Positions 54,491-63,284 of a DNA stretch of 64,000 bases are shown in pieces (the first letter of the stretch is position 1; the number at the start of each line of letters is the position of its first letter). A program made the position numbers and the translations under genes. The notes beneath the pieces were generated by a model. The model was not told the DNA's origin. It saw only the letters and a program-made list of their open reading frames with translations, and made no database searches. The stretch is from Pseudonocardia asaccharolytica DSM 44247 = NBRC 16224 (GTDB taxonomy: Bacteria; Actinomycetota; Actinomycetes; Mycobacteriales; Pseudonocardiaceae). The DNA is taken from assembly GCF_000423625.1 (NCBI RefSeq), contig NZ_AUII01000001.1, positions 248,001 through 312,000 on the forward strand. Direction: 5' to 3'.

Positions 54491-54922
54491 TCAGTCGCGG
54501 GCCCGGTCATTGGCGAGCAGGTTGGACAGCGCCGCGTCGAAGTCGAGCCAGGAGTACTCGCTCCCGGCCGGGACCACCTCGAAGGTCCGGTCCAGGAACT
54601 CGGCAAGCCTGGCGGCACACGTCGTGAAGACGGCGTGACCCGACGGCGAGGTCAGCTCGAGCTCGATACGACCCAGATCGTGGGGTACCGGCTGCACCTT
54701 CACGTCACCGGCTCCGGCCGGGGCGACCAGGCCGTCGGCCAGCAGATCGCGGGCGAACACCCAGTTCACGGACGACTCCCCGCCGGTCCGGAACGACGCC
54801 TGCACCGCATAGGGGTCTCGGCTGGAGTACGCCAGCTCGACCTCGACGGGCACGACCGGCGCATCGGGGGCGATCAGCTCGAAGATCACTGATGAGCAGA
54901 TGGTCAGGTACTCGTCGCGCAT
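54491..54922 (-). CDS. SsgA-like sporulation/cell-division regulator (SALP)
   Basis: This 143-residue cytoplasmic protein has the SsgA/SsgB fold text: VIFELIAPDAPVVPVEVELAYSSRDPYAVQASF, then WVFARDLLADGL and VFTTCAARLAEFLDRTFEVVPAGSEY. SALPs guide FtsZ placement and septal or spore-wall synthesis in morphologically complex actinomycetes; SsgB recruits FtsZ in Streptomyces. This suggests the host forms spores or fragments. It lies upstream of the tRNA-Gly gene on the same strand and is monocistronic. Confidence 0.93.
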   Translation of the reverse strand: MRDEYLTICSSVIFELIAPDAPVVPVEVELAYSSRDPYAVQASFRTGGESSVNWVFARDLLADGLVAPAGAGDVKVQPVPHDLGRIELELTSPSGHAVFTTCAARLAEFLDRTFEVVPAGSEYSWLDFDAALSNLLANDRARD

Positions 54923-55201
54923 CCTGCATCCTCTTCCGTGGTGCCGCGTGGTCTGTCATGCAGAAAACGAGCGGGGCGCGAAGACGTGACGGTCGGGTAC
55001 GCGTAGTCCGTCCCAAACTATTCTCGATTCACCGGGACGAGTCGGTCACGCCCGGTCAGGGCCTTGCGTCGCCGGGTGTGAGCTGCCTTCCAGCGCTAGC
55101 CTGATCCGGGAGTTGCGTGGGCAGCGAAGGCCGGACGTGCAGGAGGCCGGGTTCGGCCCGCCGCTGCGGGAAGTGACGACCGGTGTCGACGGAGGGGTGT
55201 C

Positions 55202-56050
55202 GTGACCGAACCGCCGTCCGGGACCTGCTCGCTCACCGAGCAGTCCATCGGCTGGGCGTTGCATGCGCTGGAGCCGGACGAGGAGTTGGAGGTGCAGCGG
55301 CACCTGCCCACCTGCCGGGCGTGCCGGGAGGCCGTCCGCGATGCCGAGGAGGTGCTGTCGGACCTTGCCGTATGTGCCGAGCCGGCCGACCCACCCGGGC
55401 GGCCGCGCGACGATCTGCGCACCGCCGCCGCGCAGACCTCCCAGGCGGCCGGCCGGGACGCGGAGCCGGCCGAGCAGGAGGGGACGTTCGACGGTGCCCG
55501 GAACCCTCGGCCCACGGGGACGGTGCGGCCCCCCCGGCCGGAACGGGGCCGGCTGAACACGCCGCGCGGCCGGCAGCTGGTCATCGCGTCGGTCGTGCTG
55601 GTCGTCGTGCTGGGCATCGGCGGGCTCGTGGCTTGGACCGCGCAGTCGCAGGCCGAGCGCGGCGCGCAGTCCGGGCAGGCGCAGAGCCTCATCGACATGG
55701 TCGCGCAGTTCGACGGTCCGGGCAGCAAGCACGCCATTCTCACCGCGGCGGAGGGCACGTCGCCGGTGGCGGCGGTGCTCGTGCACGATGGCCAGATCCA
55801 GGTTCTCACCGTCGGTCTGCCGCCCAACACCACCGATCGCGAGACCTATGTTCTGTGGGGGATCCCCGGTGCGGGCGCGCCGAAGGCCATCGGAACGTTT
55901 GATGTGGTGGACGCTGAGACCCGGCCGCGCCCCGTAGGATCGGTCTCCGTGGCTGACGCGTTCACGACCTACGCGATCTCGATGGAACCAGGTCGTACCG
56001 CTCCGGCCGCACCGTCGACGATGGTCGCGAGCGGGCAGGTGGAGACCTGA
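55202..56050 (+). CDS. Anti-sigma factor with zinc-finger and RskA-like outer domain
   Basis: This 282-residue single-pass membrane protein has a cytoplasmic anti-sigma part with HLPTCRACREA, the HxxxCxxC motif of ZAS-type factors, near residues 33-43. A Pro/Arg-rich linker and a transmembrane helix (VIASVVLVVVLGIGGLVAW) follow. The outer domain matches the RskA C-terminal type (VHDGQIQVLTVGLPPNTTDRETYVLWGIP). It should hold an ECF sigma factor inactive. No sigma gene is adjacent, so the partner is elsewhere. The GTG start is supported by the MTEPPSG N-terminus. Confidence 0.9.
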   Translation: MTEPPSGTCSLTEQSIGWALHALEPDEELEVQRHLPTCRACREAVRDAEEVLSDLAVCAEPADPPGRPRDDLRTAAAQTSQAAGRDAEPAEQEGTFDGARNPRPTGTVRPPRPERGRLNTPRGRQLVIASVVLVVVLGIGGLVAWTAQSQAERGAQSGQAQSLIDMVAQFDGPGSKHAILTAAEGTSPVAAVLVHDGQIQVLTVGLPPNTTDRETYVLWGIPGAGAPKAIGTFDVVDAETRPRPVGSVSVADAFTTYAISMEPGRTAPAAPSTMVASGQVET

Positions 56051-56466
56051 GCGAGACCGACAAGCAGGAACAGACCCGGCTGGCCAGACTGCGCGCCCGG
56101 ATCGCACACCGGCCGGCGCTGCGGCACACCTACCGAATCGGCGTGGGCGTTCTCGGCGGGCTCGTGCTGGCGGGCGGCCTCGTCGCGATCCCGTACCCGG
56201 GCCCGGGCTGGCTCATCGTGTTCCTCGGCCTGGCCATCCTCGCCAGCGAGTTCGCGTGGGCCCGGCGGCTGCTGCGCTTCGCCCGCGGCAAGTACGACGC
56301 CTGGACCGACTGGCTCGCCCGGCAGCACCTGGGCGTCCGGCTGTCAGTCCTGAGCGCCACCTGCCTCGTCGTCCTCGGCACGCTCTACCTGCTCAACGTG
56401 TTCAACACGGTCGCCAGCTGGACGGGGCTCGTGCAGTGGACCTGGTTGCAGAGTCCGCTGTTCTAG
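56047..56466 (+). CDS. PGPGW-family (TIGR02611-like) membrane protein
   Basis: This membrane protein of about 139 residues contains the family-defining IPYPGPGWLIVFLGLAIL motif, with two membrane segments before a charged loop (WARRLLRFARGKYDAW) and a last pair of helices. The function is unknown. The frame is open back to CTG 56047, which overlaps the anti-sigma stop as CTGA just after AGGTGGAG. This would be a non-standard start but gives a natural polar N-terminus (SETDKQEQTRLARLRARIA). A GTG at 56143 would cut into the first helix. Confidence 0.8.
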   Translation: MSETDKQEQTRLARLRARIAHRPALRHTYRIGVGVLGGLVLAGGLVAIPYPGPGWLIVFLGLAILASEFAWARRLLRFARGKYDAWTDWLARQHLGVRLSVLSATCLVVLGTLYLLNVFNTVASWTGLVQWTWLQSPLF

Positions 56467-56489
56467 TGTTGTAGGGTTTACGACGGCAC

Positions 56490-56561
56490 GGGCGATTAGC
56501 TCAGGGGGAGAGCGCTTCGTTCACACCGAAGAGGTCACTGGTTCGATCCCAGTATCGCCCA
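56490..56561 (+). tRNA. tRNA-Val (anticodon CAC)
   Basis: The 72-base cloverleaf has acceptor GGGCGAT/ATCGCCC, discriminator A, anticodon arm CTTCG-TTCACAC-CGAAG and T arm GGTTCGATC. It is nearly identical to tRNA-Val(GAC) at 54103 but lies on the opposite strand. Confidence 0.95.
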
Positions 56562-56569
56562 CGCAGGTC

Positions 56570-56604
56570 AGAGGCCCCATCCGAGACGATCGGACGGGGC
56601 CTCT
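56570..56604 (+). terminator. Hairpin terminator after tRNA-Val(CAC)
   Basis: Fifteen-base arms (56570-56584 and 56590-56604), starting AGAGGCCCC, pair with one mismatch around a five-base loop, eight bases after the tRNA end. Confidence 0.7.
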
Positions 56605-56770
56605 GGCGTCCGTACAGCCACGAAGTACCGCTACGCGCCATCGAGGTGTATTCAGCGGCGCTGGGTGCCGGTCGCGCTCACCTGATCGAGTCATCCATCG
56701 TGCACAGTCGGCACATCGGGGCGACCGTCATCGATATGGGGTACTCGAGGGGGCGCCGATCGGCGGGACT

Positions 56771-57133
56771 GTGGTCATCGGCACTGCCCTGGTATCCGTG
56801 CTTGTCGCCTGCGGCCCGGACTCGGCTCCGATGCCCGCGCCGCCGGTCACGACCGCGCCGGGGCCGGCCCCCGCTGAAGCAGCGCCGACGACGACCATGC
56901 CGGCCGCTCCTACCCGGGTCACCCCGGCGCGCCGGGCGCCGGCCCCGACGAGCCGGAAGCTGTGGCCTGTGACCAGGGGTGAGAAGCAGTACCAGCAGGG
57001 CATTACGGAGGGCTGCGAGCGGTTCGCCCGGGGCGGCGCTGCGTCGAGCCGGGATCGACCCGAACAGCTGACCCGACCGACCGGGGAGATCAGGCAGGCG
57101 GCGCGATCGGGAACCTCGGTGATCTTGCTCTGA
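56771..57133 (+). CDS. Putative small lipoprotein, possibly damaged
   Basis: From GTG 56771 the 120 residues read VVIGTALVSVLVACG, a lipobox, followed by a Pro/Ala/Thr-rich linker typical of exported actinobacterial proteins. The signal lacks a basic n-region in this frame. The adjacent frame (ATG 56736, MGYSRGRRSAG) would supply one, so a frameshift is possible. The C-terminal part (ASSRDRPEQLTRPTGEIR) is not conserved-looking and overlaps a decayed gene on the other strand. I do not recognise the family. Confidence 0.4.
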   Translation: MVIGTALVSVLVACGPDSAPMPAPPVTTAPGPAPAEAAPTTTMPAAPTRVTPARRAPAPTSRKLWPVTRGEKQYQQGITEGCERFARGGAASSRDRPEQLTRPTGEIRQAARSGTSVILL

Positions 57134-57322
57134 TTCCGGCGTCGCCGGCGCCAAGCCGTCGAGCAGAACCCGCACGTCGCGCCGGGCCGGGTCGCGGTGC
57201 AGATCATCTCCAGTATCGCAGGGAAGATCTCGTCCCGTTGCGGAGCAACCGCACCGCGTTGCCCTCGGTGAACGGGACGCCGAGCAGTGCCTCCAGCGGC
57301 CGGCGCAGGGCGGTACTCATGC
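57130..57322 (-). pseudogene. Remnant of a phospholipase D / cardiolipin synthase-like gene
   Basis: Reading from ATG 57320, the text MSTALRRPLEALLGVPFTEG and NAVRLLRNG followed, after a one-base shift, by DEIFPAILEMI matches the start of PLD-type cardiolipin synthases (RNGDEIFPAML). It then jumps to RRDVRVLLDGL, which is the GVRVRVLLD segment just before the first HKD motif. No HKD motif remains. Both an internal deletion and a frameshift are present. Confidence 0.6.
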
Positions 57323-57359
57323 GTTCCGCTCGGTCATGGCTGCGACCGCCGGTCCGCGC

Positions 57360-57860
57360 TCACGGTGGGCCTCGGGGGAAGTGCCGGGAGTAGGCGTGCC
57401 GCAGCCGCGCCAGGTCCTCGGGAAGCAGGTCCGACCGTGCGGCCCCGTCCACCACCAGCCGGGCCTGCTCGGCGATCGCGTCGAGGGTGGCCGGGTCGAG
57501 CGGGTGCGGGTCCAGGGCGCGGCGCACCTCGTGCAGGCACTCCAGGAGGTAGACACACACATCGGGCAGTGCGGCGGTGGCCTGGCGCACCTCCGCGAAG
57601 GTCAGCGCGACGAGCCCGGGCGGTGTCGGCGTGTGCGGCAGCAGCACCCGGCCGTGCCCGTCTCGGTGCACCCGCTGTTGGGGCGCCGCGACCAGTCGCC
57701 GCAACTGAGCGCCCGCGTGGCGATGCCGGCGACCGAGATCGTGGCGGTGGCGATGGTGCTGAGCACCGAACGCGCGCTCGCCACCGTCGACATGAGCACC
57801 AGGGGCAGGCCCACCCCGGTGCCGAGGACGCGGTCGATCGCGATCATCAGCTCGGCCAGG
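57360..57860 (-). pseudogene. Remnant of a DUF2254-type membrane protein
   Basis: In one frame, VASARSVLSTIATATISVAG resembles the membrane start of DUF2254 proteins. The central part is missing. The C-terminal DUF2254-like text (VHRDGHGRVLLPHTPTPPG, LVALTFAEVRQATAALPDVC) continues in a neighbouring frame to a stop at 57360. The family match is from memory and tentative. The gene is not functional as read. Confidence 0.5.
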
Positions 57861-58459
<599 letters not shown>

Positions 58460-58483
58460 TCACCTACCCGCCCTGCTCAAAAA

Positions 58484-58519
58484 TAGTTGACTACGACTAG
58501 TCGTTCATAGATAGTTGGT
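58484..58519 (+). promoter_or_regulatory. Candidate PadR operator/promoter region
   Basis: A perfect 12-bp palindrome ACGACTAGTCGT (58493-58504) lies between two TAGTTG direct repeats, 41 bp before the padR start. The region is A/T-richer than its surroundings, as expected for a promoter. PadR proteins commonly repress their own operon, so this is the likely binding site (inference). Confidence 0.5.
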
Positions 58520-58544
58520 TCTGGCTTAGAAAGGAACGGCGGCG

Positions 58545-59141
58545 GTGGCGAAACGGCGGAAGGTGGGCAACCCGTTGGCCCTGGCGGTGCTCGCCTGGCT
58601 GGTGACGGGCCCGATGCACCCCTACGAGCTGGGACGACGGCTGAAGCAGAGCGGCAAGGACCGCAACATCAAGTACAACCGGGGCTCGCTGTACATGGTC
58701 GTGGAGCAACTGCGGAAGGCCGGTCTGATCACCGAGTACGAGACCGTGCGCGACACCCAGCGGCCGGAGCGCACCGTCTACGCGCTCACCGACGAGGGCC
58801 GCAACGAGCTCTACGCCTGGCTGCGCGAGCTGGTCGCCGAGCCACAGCACGAGTACCCGCAGTTCGGGGTCGCCCTGTCGCTGTTGAGCGTGCTCTCGCC
58901 GGCCGAAGCGGCCGAGCTGCTCGGCAGGCGGCTGGCGGCGCTGGCCGCCGAGGCCGACGAGATCCGCGCCGAGTTGCAGAAGGCGACCGACGGCGACGTC
59001 GCATGGGTGTTCCTGATCGAGGAGGAGTACCGGCTCGCGGTGCTGGAGGCGGAACGTCGCTTCGTCACCGGTCTCGCCGAGTCGCTGGAGCAGCCGGAGT
59101 ACGTCCGGTCGTGGCACGAGTTCTTCGGAGGGCAGACATGA
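58545..59141 (+). CDS. PadR-family transcriptional regulator
   Basis: This 198-residue winged-helix regulator has the PadR N-terminal domain (LALAVLAWLVTGPMHPYELGRRL; YNRGSLYMVVEQLRKAGLI; RTVYALTDEGRNELYAWL) and a helical C-terminal domain of the vir-like PadR group (ALAAEADEIRAELQKATDG; AVLEAERRFVTGLAESL). It starts with GTG behind GAAAGGAACGG. It overlaps the monooxygenase start (ATGA), so it likely controls that gene in response to an aromatic or drug-like ligand. Confidence 0.93.
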   Translation: MAKRRKVGNPLALAVLAWLVTGPMHPYELGRRLKQSGKDRNIKYNRGSLYMVVEQLRKAGLITEYETVRDTQRPERTVYALTDEGRNELYAWLRELVAEPQHEYPQFGVALSLLSVLSPAEAAELLGRRLAALAAEADEIRAELQKATDGDVAWVFLIEEEYRLAVLEAERRFVTGLAESLEQPEYVRSWHEFFGGQT

Positions 59142-60364
59142 CGAACGTCAAGACGGCACTGGTCATCGGCAGTGGGGTCGCAGGCCCGGTCGCGGCGATG
59201 GCGCTGCAGCGGGCCGGTATCGAGGCCACGGTGTACGAGGCGCACGACGGCCCGGCGGACGGGGTCGGCGCCATGCTCGGGCTGGCGCCCAACGGTCTGA
59301 ACGCACTGTCGGTCATCGGCGCCGACGAGACCGTCCGCAGCATCGGCGAGCCGGTGTCGTCGATGATCACGCAGAGTTGGACCGGCAAGCGGCTGGCCGA
59401 GTTCGGTGACGCGGCCGGCCCGCCGATCCTGCACGTGATGTGGCGCGCCGACCTGTACCGGGCTCTCTACGACGAGGCGGTACGGCGGGGCGTCCGGATC
59501 GAGCACGGCCGGCGGCTGACGGGTGCGACGGACACCGGCGAGAGCGTCACGGCGGTCTTCGCGGACGGCACGCGGGCGAGCGGCGACATCCTGATCGGGG
59601 CCGACGGAATCCGGTCCGCGATCCGGTCGCTGATCGACCCGGCCGCGCCGCAGCCCCGGTACACGGGCCTGCTCGGCTTCGGCGGCTGGGTCACCGACAC
59701 CGGCCTGGCCGGCACCGGTGGCGCGATGCACATGATCTACGGCAAGCGGGCGTTCTTCAGCTACAAGTCCTACGAGGACGGGCGCGCCGGATGGTTCGCG
59801 AACCTGCCGCGGCAGCATCCGATGTCGGCCGCCGAGGCGCAGACCGTGGGCGCGCAGGGGTGGCTGCGCGTGCTGCGGGAGGCGTTCGCGGGCGACCGCA
59901 CCCCGGCGCGCGCCATCTTGGAGCGCTGCGATCCGGCCGACCTCTTGATCACCGGAGCGCTGGAGGGCATGCCGCCCGTCCCCACGTGGAGCCGGGGCCG
60001 GATGGTGCTCATCGGGGACGCGGCCCACGCGACGACGCCCAGTTCGGGACAGGGTGCCTCGCAGGCGATCGAGAGCGCGGTACAACTGGCCCGCTGTCTG
60101 CGCGACCTGCCGGTGAGCGAGGCGTTCGCGGCGTACGAACGGCTGCGCAGGCCCAGGGTGGAGCGGATCATCGCGACGGCCGCGCGCACCAACAGCGACA
60201 AAGCGGCCGGCCCGATCGCCCGCGTGCTGCGCGACCTGCTGATGCCAGTGACCATGAGGCTGCTGGCCCGGCCCGAGAAGATGGCCTGGCAGTTCGGCTA
60301 CCGCATCGACTGGGACGCCCTGGCCGCAGCCCCTGGCCGGACAGAACCTCAGCCCGTGCGCTGA
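59138..60364 (+). CDS. FAD-dependent monooxygenase (PHBH/UbiH-type, TetX-like)
   Basis: This 408-residue class A flavoprotein hydroxylase starts TNVKTALVIGSGVAGPVAAMALQRAG, the FAD dinucleotide motif. It has the DG motif DILIGADGIRSAIRS and the GDAAHATTPSSGQGASQAIE motif that closes the FAD site. Such enzymes hydroxylate aromatic compounds or inactivate antibiotics. The substrate is unknown. The ATG overlaps the padR stop and has GGAGGG upstream. A paired-palindrome element follows the stop. Confidence 0.93.
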   Translation: MTNVKTALVIGSGVAGPVAAMALQRAGIEATVYEAHDGPADGVGAMLGLAPNGLNALSVIGADETVRSIGEPVSSMITQSWTGKRLAEFGDAAGPPILHVMWRADLYRALYDEAVRRGVRIEHGRRLTGATDTGESVTAVFADGTRASGDILIGADGIRSAIRSLIDPAAPQPRYTGLLGFGGWVTDTGLAGTGGAMHMIYGKRAFFSYKSYEDGRAGWFANLPRQHPMSAAEAQTVGAQGWLRVLREAFAGDRTPARAILERCDPADLLITGALEGMPPVPTWSRGRMVLIGDAAHATTPSSGQGASQAIESAVQLARCLRDLPVSEAFAAYERLRRPRVERIIATAARTNSDKAAGPIARVLRDLLMPVTMRLLARPEKMAWQFGYRIDWDALAAAPGRTEPQPVR

Positions 60365-60379
60365 GAACACGGCCGTAGA

Positions 60380-60443
60380 ACGCTATGGCTCCATAACGCG
60401 CAAAGCGGTGGGGTGAACTGGACACTATGGCTCCATAACGCGC
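60380..60443. repeat. Paired-palindrome intergenic element, copy C
   Basis: CGCTATGG-CT-CCATAACG (60381-60398) and ACTATGG-CT-CCATAACG (60424-60440) have centres 42 bp apart. It begins 16 bp after the monooxygenase stop. The inner spacer shares CAAAG with copy D, so C and D may be closer relatives. Confidence 0.8.
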
Positions 60444-60671
60444 TGGACGGTGGGGCGCCCAGCTCTCCTCGATGGAGAGGTTCCTCGAACACGATCCGTC
60501 TGGTACGGACTATCGATCACTCACAGCTGAACCGTCCTGGGTGGTGGAGGGGCTCTGGACCAATTCCGCAGAGATGGCAACTACGTACAGTATCCGTTTG
60601 AGGGCCATCTCTCGGTGTTTCCCACGATCGCGGCATGGATTCGGACATGGGGTCTTCCTACGCTGGCGTTC
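60444..60671. other. Intergenic region before the lipoprotein gene
   Basis: This 228-bp region includes A/T-richer stretches (for example 60485-60530 and 60575-60605) that could hold the promoter of the lipoprotein gene. An in-frame GTG at 60615 gives an alternative, longer start for it. I see no hairpin or other gene. Confidence 0.3.
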
Positions 60672-61931
60672 GTGCTGTGCAGGGGTCGATCCTTTCGCGT
60701 CCTTGCCGTCGGGATCGCCGCAGCTACGGTGCTGGCCGCATGCGGCGCGCCGACTCGCGTCGGCGATGACGGGCCCGCGCCGGCATTCGATCCTCCGACT
60801 GCGTTCGGGCCGACGATGGCGGTGCTCTCGGCGCATGGCGGACCGTTGCCGATCCTGCGTCTGCTGGACGGACAGGTCGGATGGGCAGCGGGCCCGGGCG
60901 GGCTGGCCCGAGTGGATCTGAGCTCCGCGACGGTGGGCTCGCCCGCGGCTCCGACCGGCGGGGCTGTCGGCTCGGGGAGTGTGTCGGTGGGGGCGCCGAT
61001 CATCGCCCGAGCCGGGGGTCGGCGAGCGGTGATCGCGGTGTTCCCGGTCGAACTCTCCGGGTCTGGCGCCACCCCGCGGCAACCGGTCGCCGAGCTGGTC
61101 GCTGCGGATGCCGGCACCGGGGAGCGGCTGTTCACCCTGGCGGTTCCGCTCGCGGACTGGGCGCGGACGAGTTGGATGGAGACCACGGCGGTCGGGGTCG
61201 GGACCAACCCCGCCATCGCGGTCGTCACCGCCCGCGGCGTCGTCGCCCCCGACACCGTCCAACAGGTGTCGTTCGGCGTCGACCTGGACCGACGAGAGGT
61301 CGTCTGGACCGCGCCCGGCCTGGCGCTCGACGTCGTGGCCGGCGATACCGCCGTCGGGAGCGTCACCGATGACGTCGCCACCACGGTGCGGGCGGTCACC
61401 GTCGCGGACGGGGCGACCCGCTGGACCGACCCGGATGGTGGGCCCGTGCACAAGGCCGGGGACGGGCTGGTCGCGGTCTCGGGGAAGATCTTCCACTTTC
61501 TCACCACCGCAGAGGGTCGCCGGGTGGAGTACGTCGAGCGTGCCCGGCTCCCGCTCGATGAATCGGTCCGTTTCACCTGCCGCTACGACGAGCGCGAGAC
61601 GACGGTGTGCTCGCGGCCGACGGCGGCGGGCGGAGAGTACGTGGTCGCGTTCGACTCGACCACGGCAAACCCGCTGTGGCGGCTCCCCGACGGTGCCGAC
61701 AACCGGGTCGCGCTGAAGATCACCGCAGTCTGGCACAGCGCCGTGTACGGGACGACCCCGAACGGGCCCGTCGTGCTCGACGCCCGCACCGGCGCCCGGC
61801 GCAACGCCGCTCCTGGCGTGGCGCCGCTGCTGGTCAGCGCCTACTACGGGATCGGCTCAGCTCCCGGGAAGACCTCCGATCCGGTCGATCCGTTCCAGAG
61901 CGAACTGCACGCGCATGCGGCCACCGGCTGA
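60672..61931 (+). CDS. Secreted lipoprotein with PQQ-like beta-propeller
   Basis: From GTG 60672 the 419 residues start with a compact lipoprotein signal (MLCRGRSFRVLAVGIAAATV, then LAAC). The mature part has repeats of beta-propeller type, for example GVDLDRREVVWTAPGLALD, VADGATRWTDPDGGPV and AFDSTTANPLWRLPDGADN, in which a quantity is tied to a W-containing strand as in PQQ repeats. An exported, membrane-anchored binding or scaffold role is likely. The partner is unknown. GTG 60615 would add 19 residues. A paired-palindrome element follows immediately. Confidence 0.8.
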   Translation: MLCRGRSFRVLAVGIAAATVLAACGAPTRVGDDGPAPAFDPPTAFGPTMAVLSAHGGPLPILRLLDGQVGWAAGPGGLARVDLSSATVGSPAAPTGGAVGSGSVSVGAPIIARAGGRRAVIAVFPVELSGSGATPRQPVAELVAADAGTGERLFTLAVPLADWARTSWMETTAVGVGTNPAIAVVTARGVVAPDTVQQVSFGVDLDRREVVWTAPGLALDVVAGDTAVGSVTDDVATTVRAVTVADGATRWTDPDGGPVHKAGDGLVAVSGKIFHFLTTAEGRRVEYVERARLPLDESVRFTCRYDERETTVCSRPTAAGGEYVVAFDSTTANPLWRLPDGADNRVALKITAVWHSAVYGTTPNGPVVLDARTGARRNAAPGVAPLLVSAYYGIGSAPGKTSDPVDPFQSELHAHAATG

Positions 61932-61937
61932 CCAGAC

Positions 61938-62003
61938 GAACGTTATGGCTCCATAATGCGCAAAGGGGGCAGGCAGATTGCGCACTATGGCTCCGTAGTG
62001 CGC
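61938..62003. repeat. Paired-palindrome intergenic element, copy D
   Basis: CGTTATGG-CT-CCATAATG (61941-61958) and GCGCACTATGG-CT-CCGTAGTGCGC (61980-62003) have centres 42 bp apart. It begins within ten bases of the lipoprotein stop and ends 13 bases before the stop of the convergent DUF6777-like gene. Confidence 0.85.
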
Positions 62004-62016
62004 TGGGGAAGGGCGG

Positions 62017-62700
62017 TCAGGGGGTCTTGATCTTGTCCGTCGCCGGGCGAACGTAGGCGATCAACGACGGCTGGAAGTACGGCCACGGCGTGCCCACGTA
62101 GTTCGCCTGCCCGAACGACTGGGCGGCGGTGAGCGGGTTCCCGCTGACGCATTTGACCTTCGGCTCGCCCCGCTCGTCGACCAGCACCACGGTTCCGGCC
62201 TGCAGCACGGCCGGGTAGGCGGTCGCGGCGCCGCCGGCGAAGCCGTGCTCGACGACCCCGGCGTCGGCGCGCAGCACCACCGGGGCGAGACGGGCGGTGA
62301 CCTTGGCGATGTCGCCTGGACCGACGCCCAGCGCACCGGCCCAGGCGCTCGCCCGGCCCTGATCGGCCTGCAGGTCCGAGGCAAGGCGCTGCGCGTCGCA
62401 ACCCCCGGCGCCGGGCGCACCGAACAGCCCTGCGGTGTCCGCGGGCAGCTCACCGGCGACACCGGCGGTCGGGGCGACACCGGCGCGGTCCTTGCCCGCC
62501 GCGGAGGTGAACGGGCTCGGCCCCGGCGACGACGTCGCCTCCAGGCGCACCTCGACCGTCGTCGCGCTCGGGCTCAGCCCGGCCCAGAACGCGCCGCCGG
62601 CCAGCCCGAGCGCGACCGCGGCCACGATCAACGTGATCTGGGAGCGCACGGGAAACCGGTGGGAGGTCACCGGACGGGGCGGTCGTCCGCTGTCGGCCAT
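62017..62700 (-). CDS. DUF6777-like exported/membrane-anchored protein
   Basis: The 227-residue protein has a short cytoplasmic N-terminus, one transmembrane or signal helix (ITLIVAAVALGLAGGAFWAG), a Ser/Pro/Ala-rich linker and a C-terminal domain with two cysteines (GAGGCDAQRLASDLQADQ and KCVSGNPLTAAQSF). The KCxSGNPL text resembles the actinobacterial DUF6777 family; this is from memory. The function is unknown. The ATG has GAGGAG upstream. It is convergent with the PQQ-like lipoprotein gene, across element D. Confidence 0.75.
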   Translation of the reverse strand: MADSGRPPRPVTSHRFPVRSQITLIVAAVALGLAGGAFWAGLSPSATTVEVRLEATSSPGPSPFTSAAGKDRAGVAPTAGVAGELPADTAGLFGAPGAGGCDAQRLASDLQADQGRASAWAGALGVGPGDIAKVTARLAPVVLRADAGVVEHGFAGGAATAYPAVLQAGTVVLVDERGEPKVKCVSGNPLTAAQSFGQANYVGTPWPYFQPSLIAYVRPATDKIKTP

Positions 62701-62830
62701 CGCTGCTCCTCGTCGTCCGGGCGTGCCGCAGCGAGGATGGCGCCGGGCCGGGCGCCGGACGAGGGGGCTCACCCCCGGATCGGCGCCGCGCTCCCCCGGC
62801 CGCGGGTAGGGCCTGCCCCCGGCCGGCCGG

Positions 62831-63106
62831 TCAGCCGATCTCCCGCGGCGCCTGGTCCGGCGGGTGGGAGCGGCCGGTCGCGGTGGACCCGTCGGGCAGG
62901 CTGAACAGGTTGCGTTCCCAGCGCAGCCACCAACGCCGGCGCACCGCCACATACCGCGACCGGCACGTGCAGAGGAACTCGTCGCCGGCGTCGACGGGCG
63001 TGGGAAGCGGGCAGCGGTGGTTGTCGTCGATCGCGCCGCCCTCCCCCGTGCCCGCGGTGCCCGGCCGGCACCGCGCCCGCCGCCAGTCTCGATCCTCGCC
63101 GGCCAC
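62831..63106 (-). CDS. Small Cys/Arg/Trp-rich protein, unknown
   Basis: This frame of up to 143 residues contains a distinctive C-terminal part: CPLPTPVDAGDEFLCTCRSR and VAVRRRWWLRWERNLFSLP. The spaced cysteines could bind zinc. GTG 63106 is a reasonable start giving 91 residues, but no clear ribosome-binding site decides it. It lies between the DUF6777-like gene (130 bp downstream on the same strand) and the divergent GT2. I do not recognise it. Confidence 0.45.
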   Translation of the reverse strand: MAGEDRDWRRARCRPGTAGTGEGGAIDDNHRCPLPTPVDAGDEFLCTCRSRYVAVRRRWWLRWERNLFSLPDGSTATGRSHPPDQAPREIG

Positions 63107-63144
63107 CCTGACAACCCACCGGGGACGCCCCGGGTAGGAGAGAA

Positions 63145-63163
63145 CCCCCGTCCGGAGCGGGGG
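63145..63163. terminator. Short GC hairpin upstream of the GT2 gene
   Basis: CCCCCG (63145-63150) and CGGGGG (63158-63163) flank a seven-base loop. It lies in the divergent region about 120 bp before the GT2 start and could be an attenuator or merely GC-rich noise. Confidence 0.25.
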
Positions 63164-63284
63164 ACGGCTCCACAGGCCCGGGGGAGCACACCATCGATCG
63201 TGCGCCGTCCCGGCGCCACGCTGTTCGTGCCGGACGCGCCAATGGTGGCCGCGTCGGCGCACGAGGACGGGAGGGCCCTCGGAG

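Noticed and set aside
56490..56561. tRNA-Val as an active integration site
   Set aside because: I found no integrase gene and no duplicated tRNA 3' end in the next 2 kb apart from the separate tRNA-Val(GAC). Only decayed genes follow.
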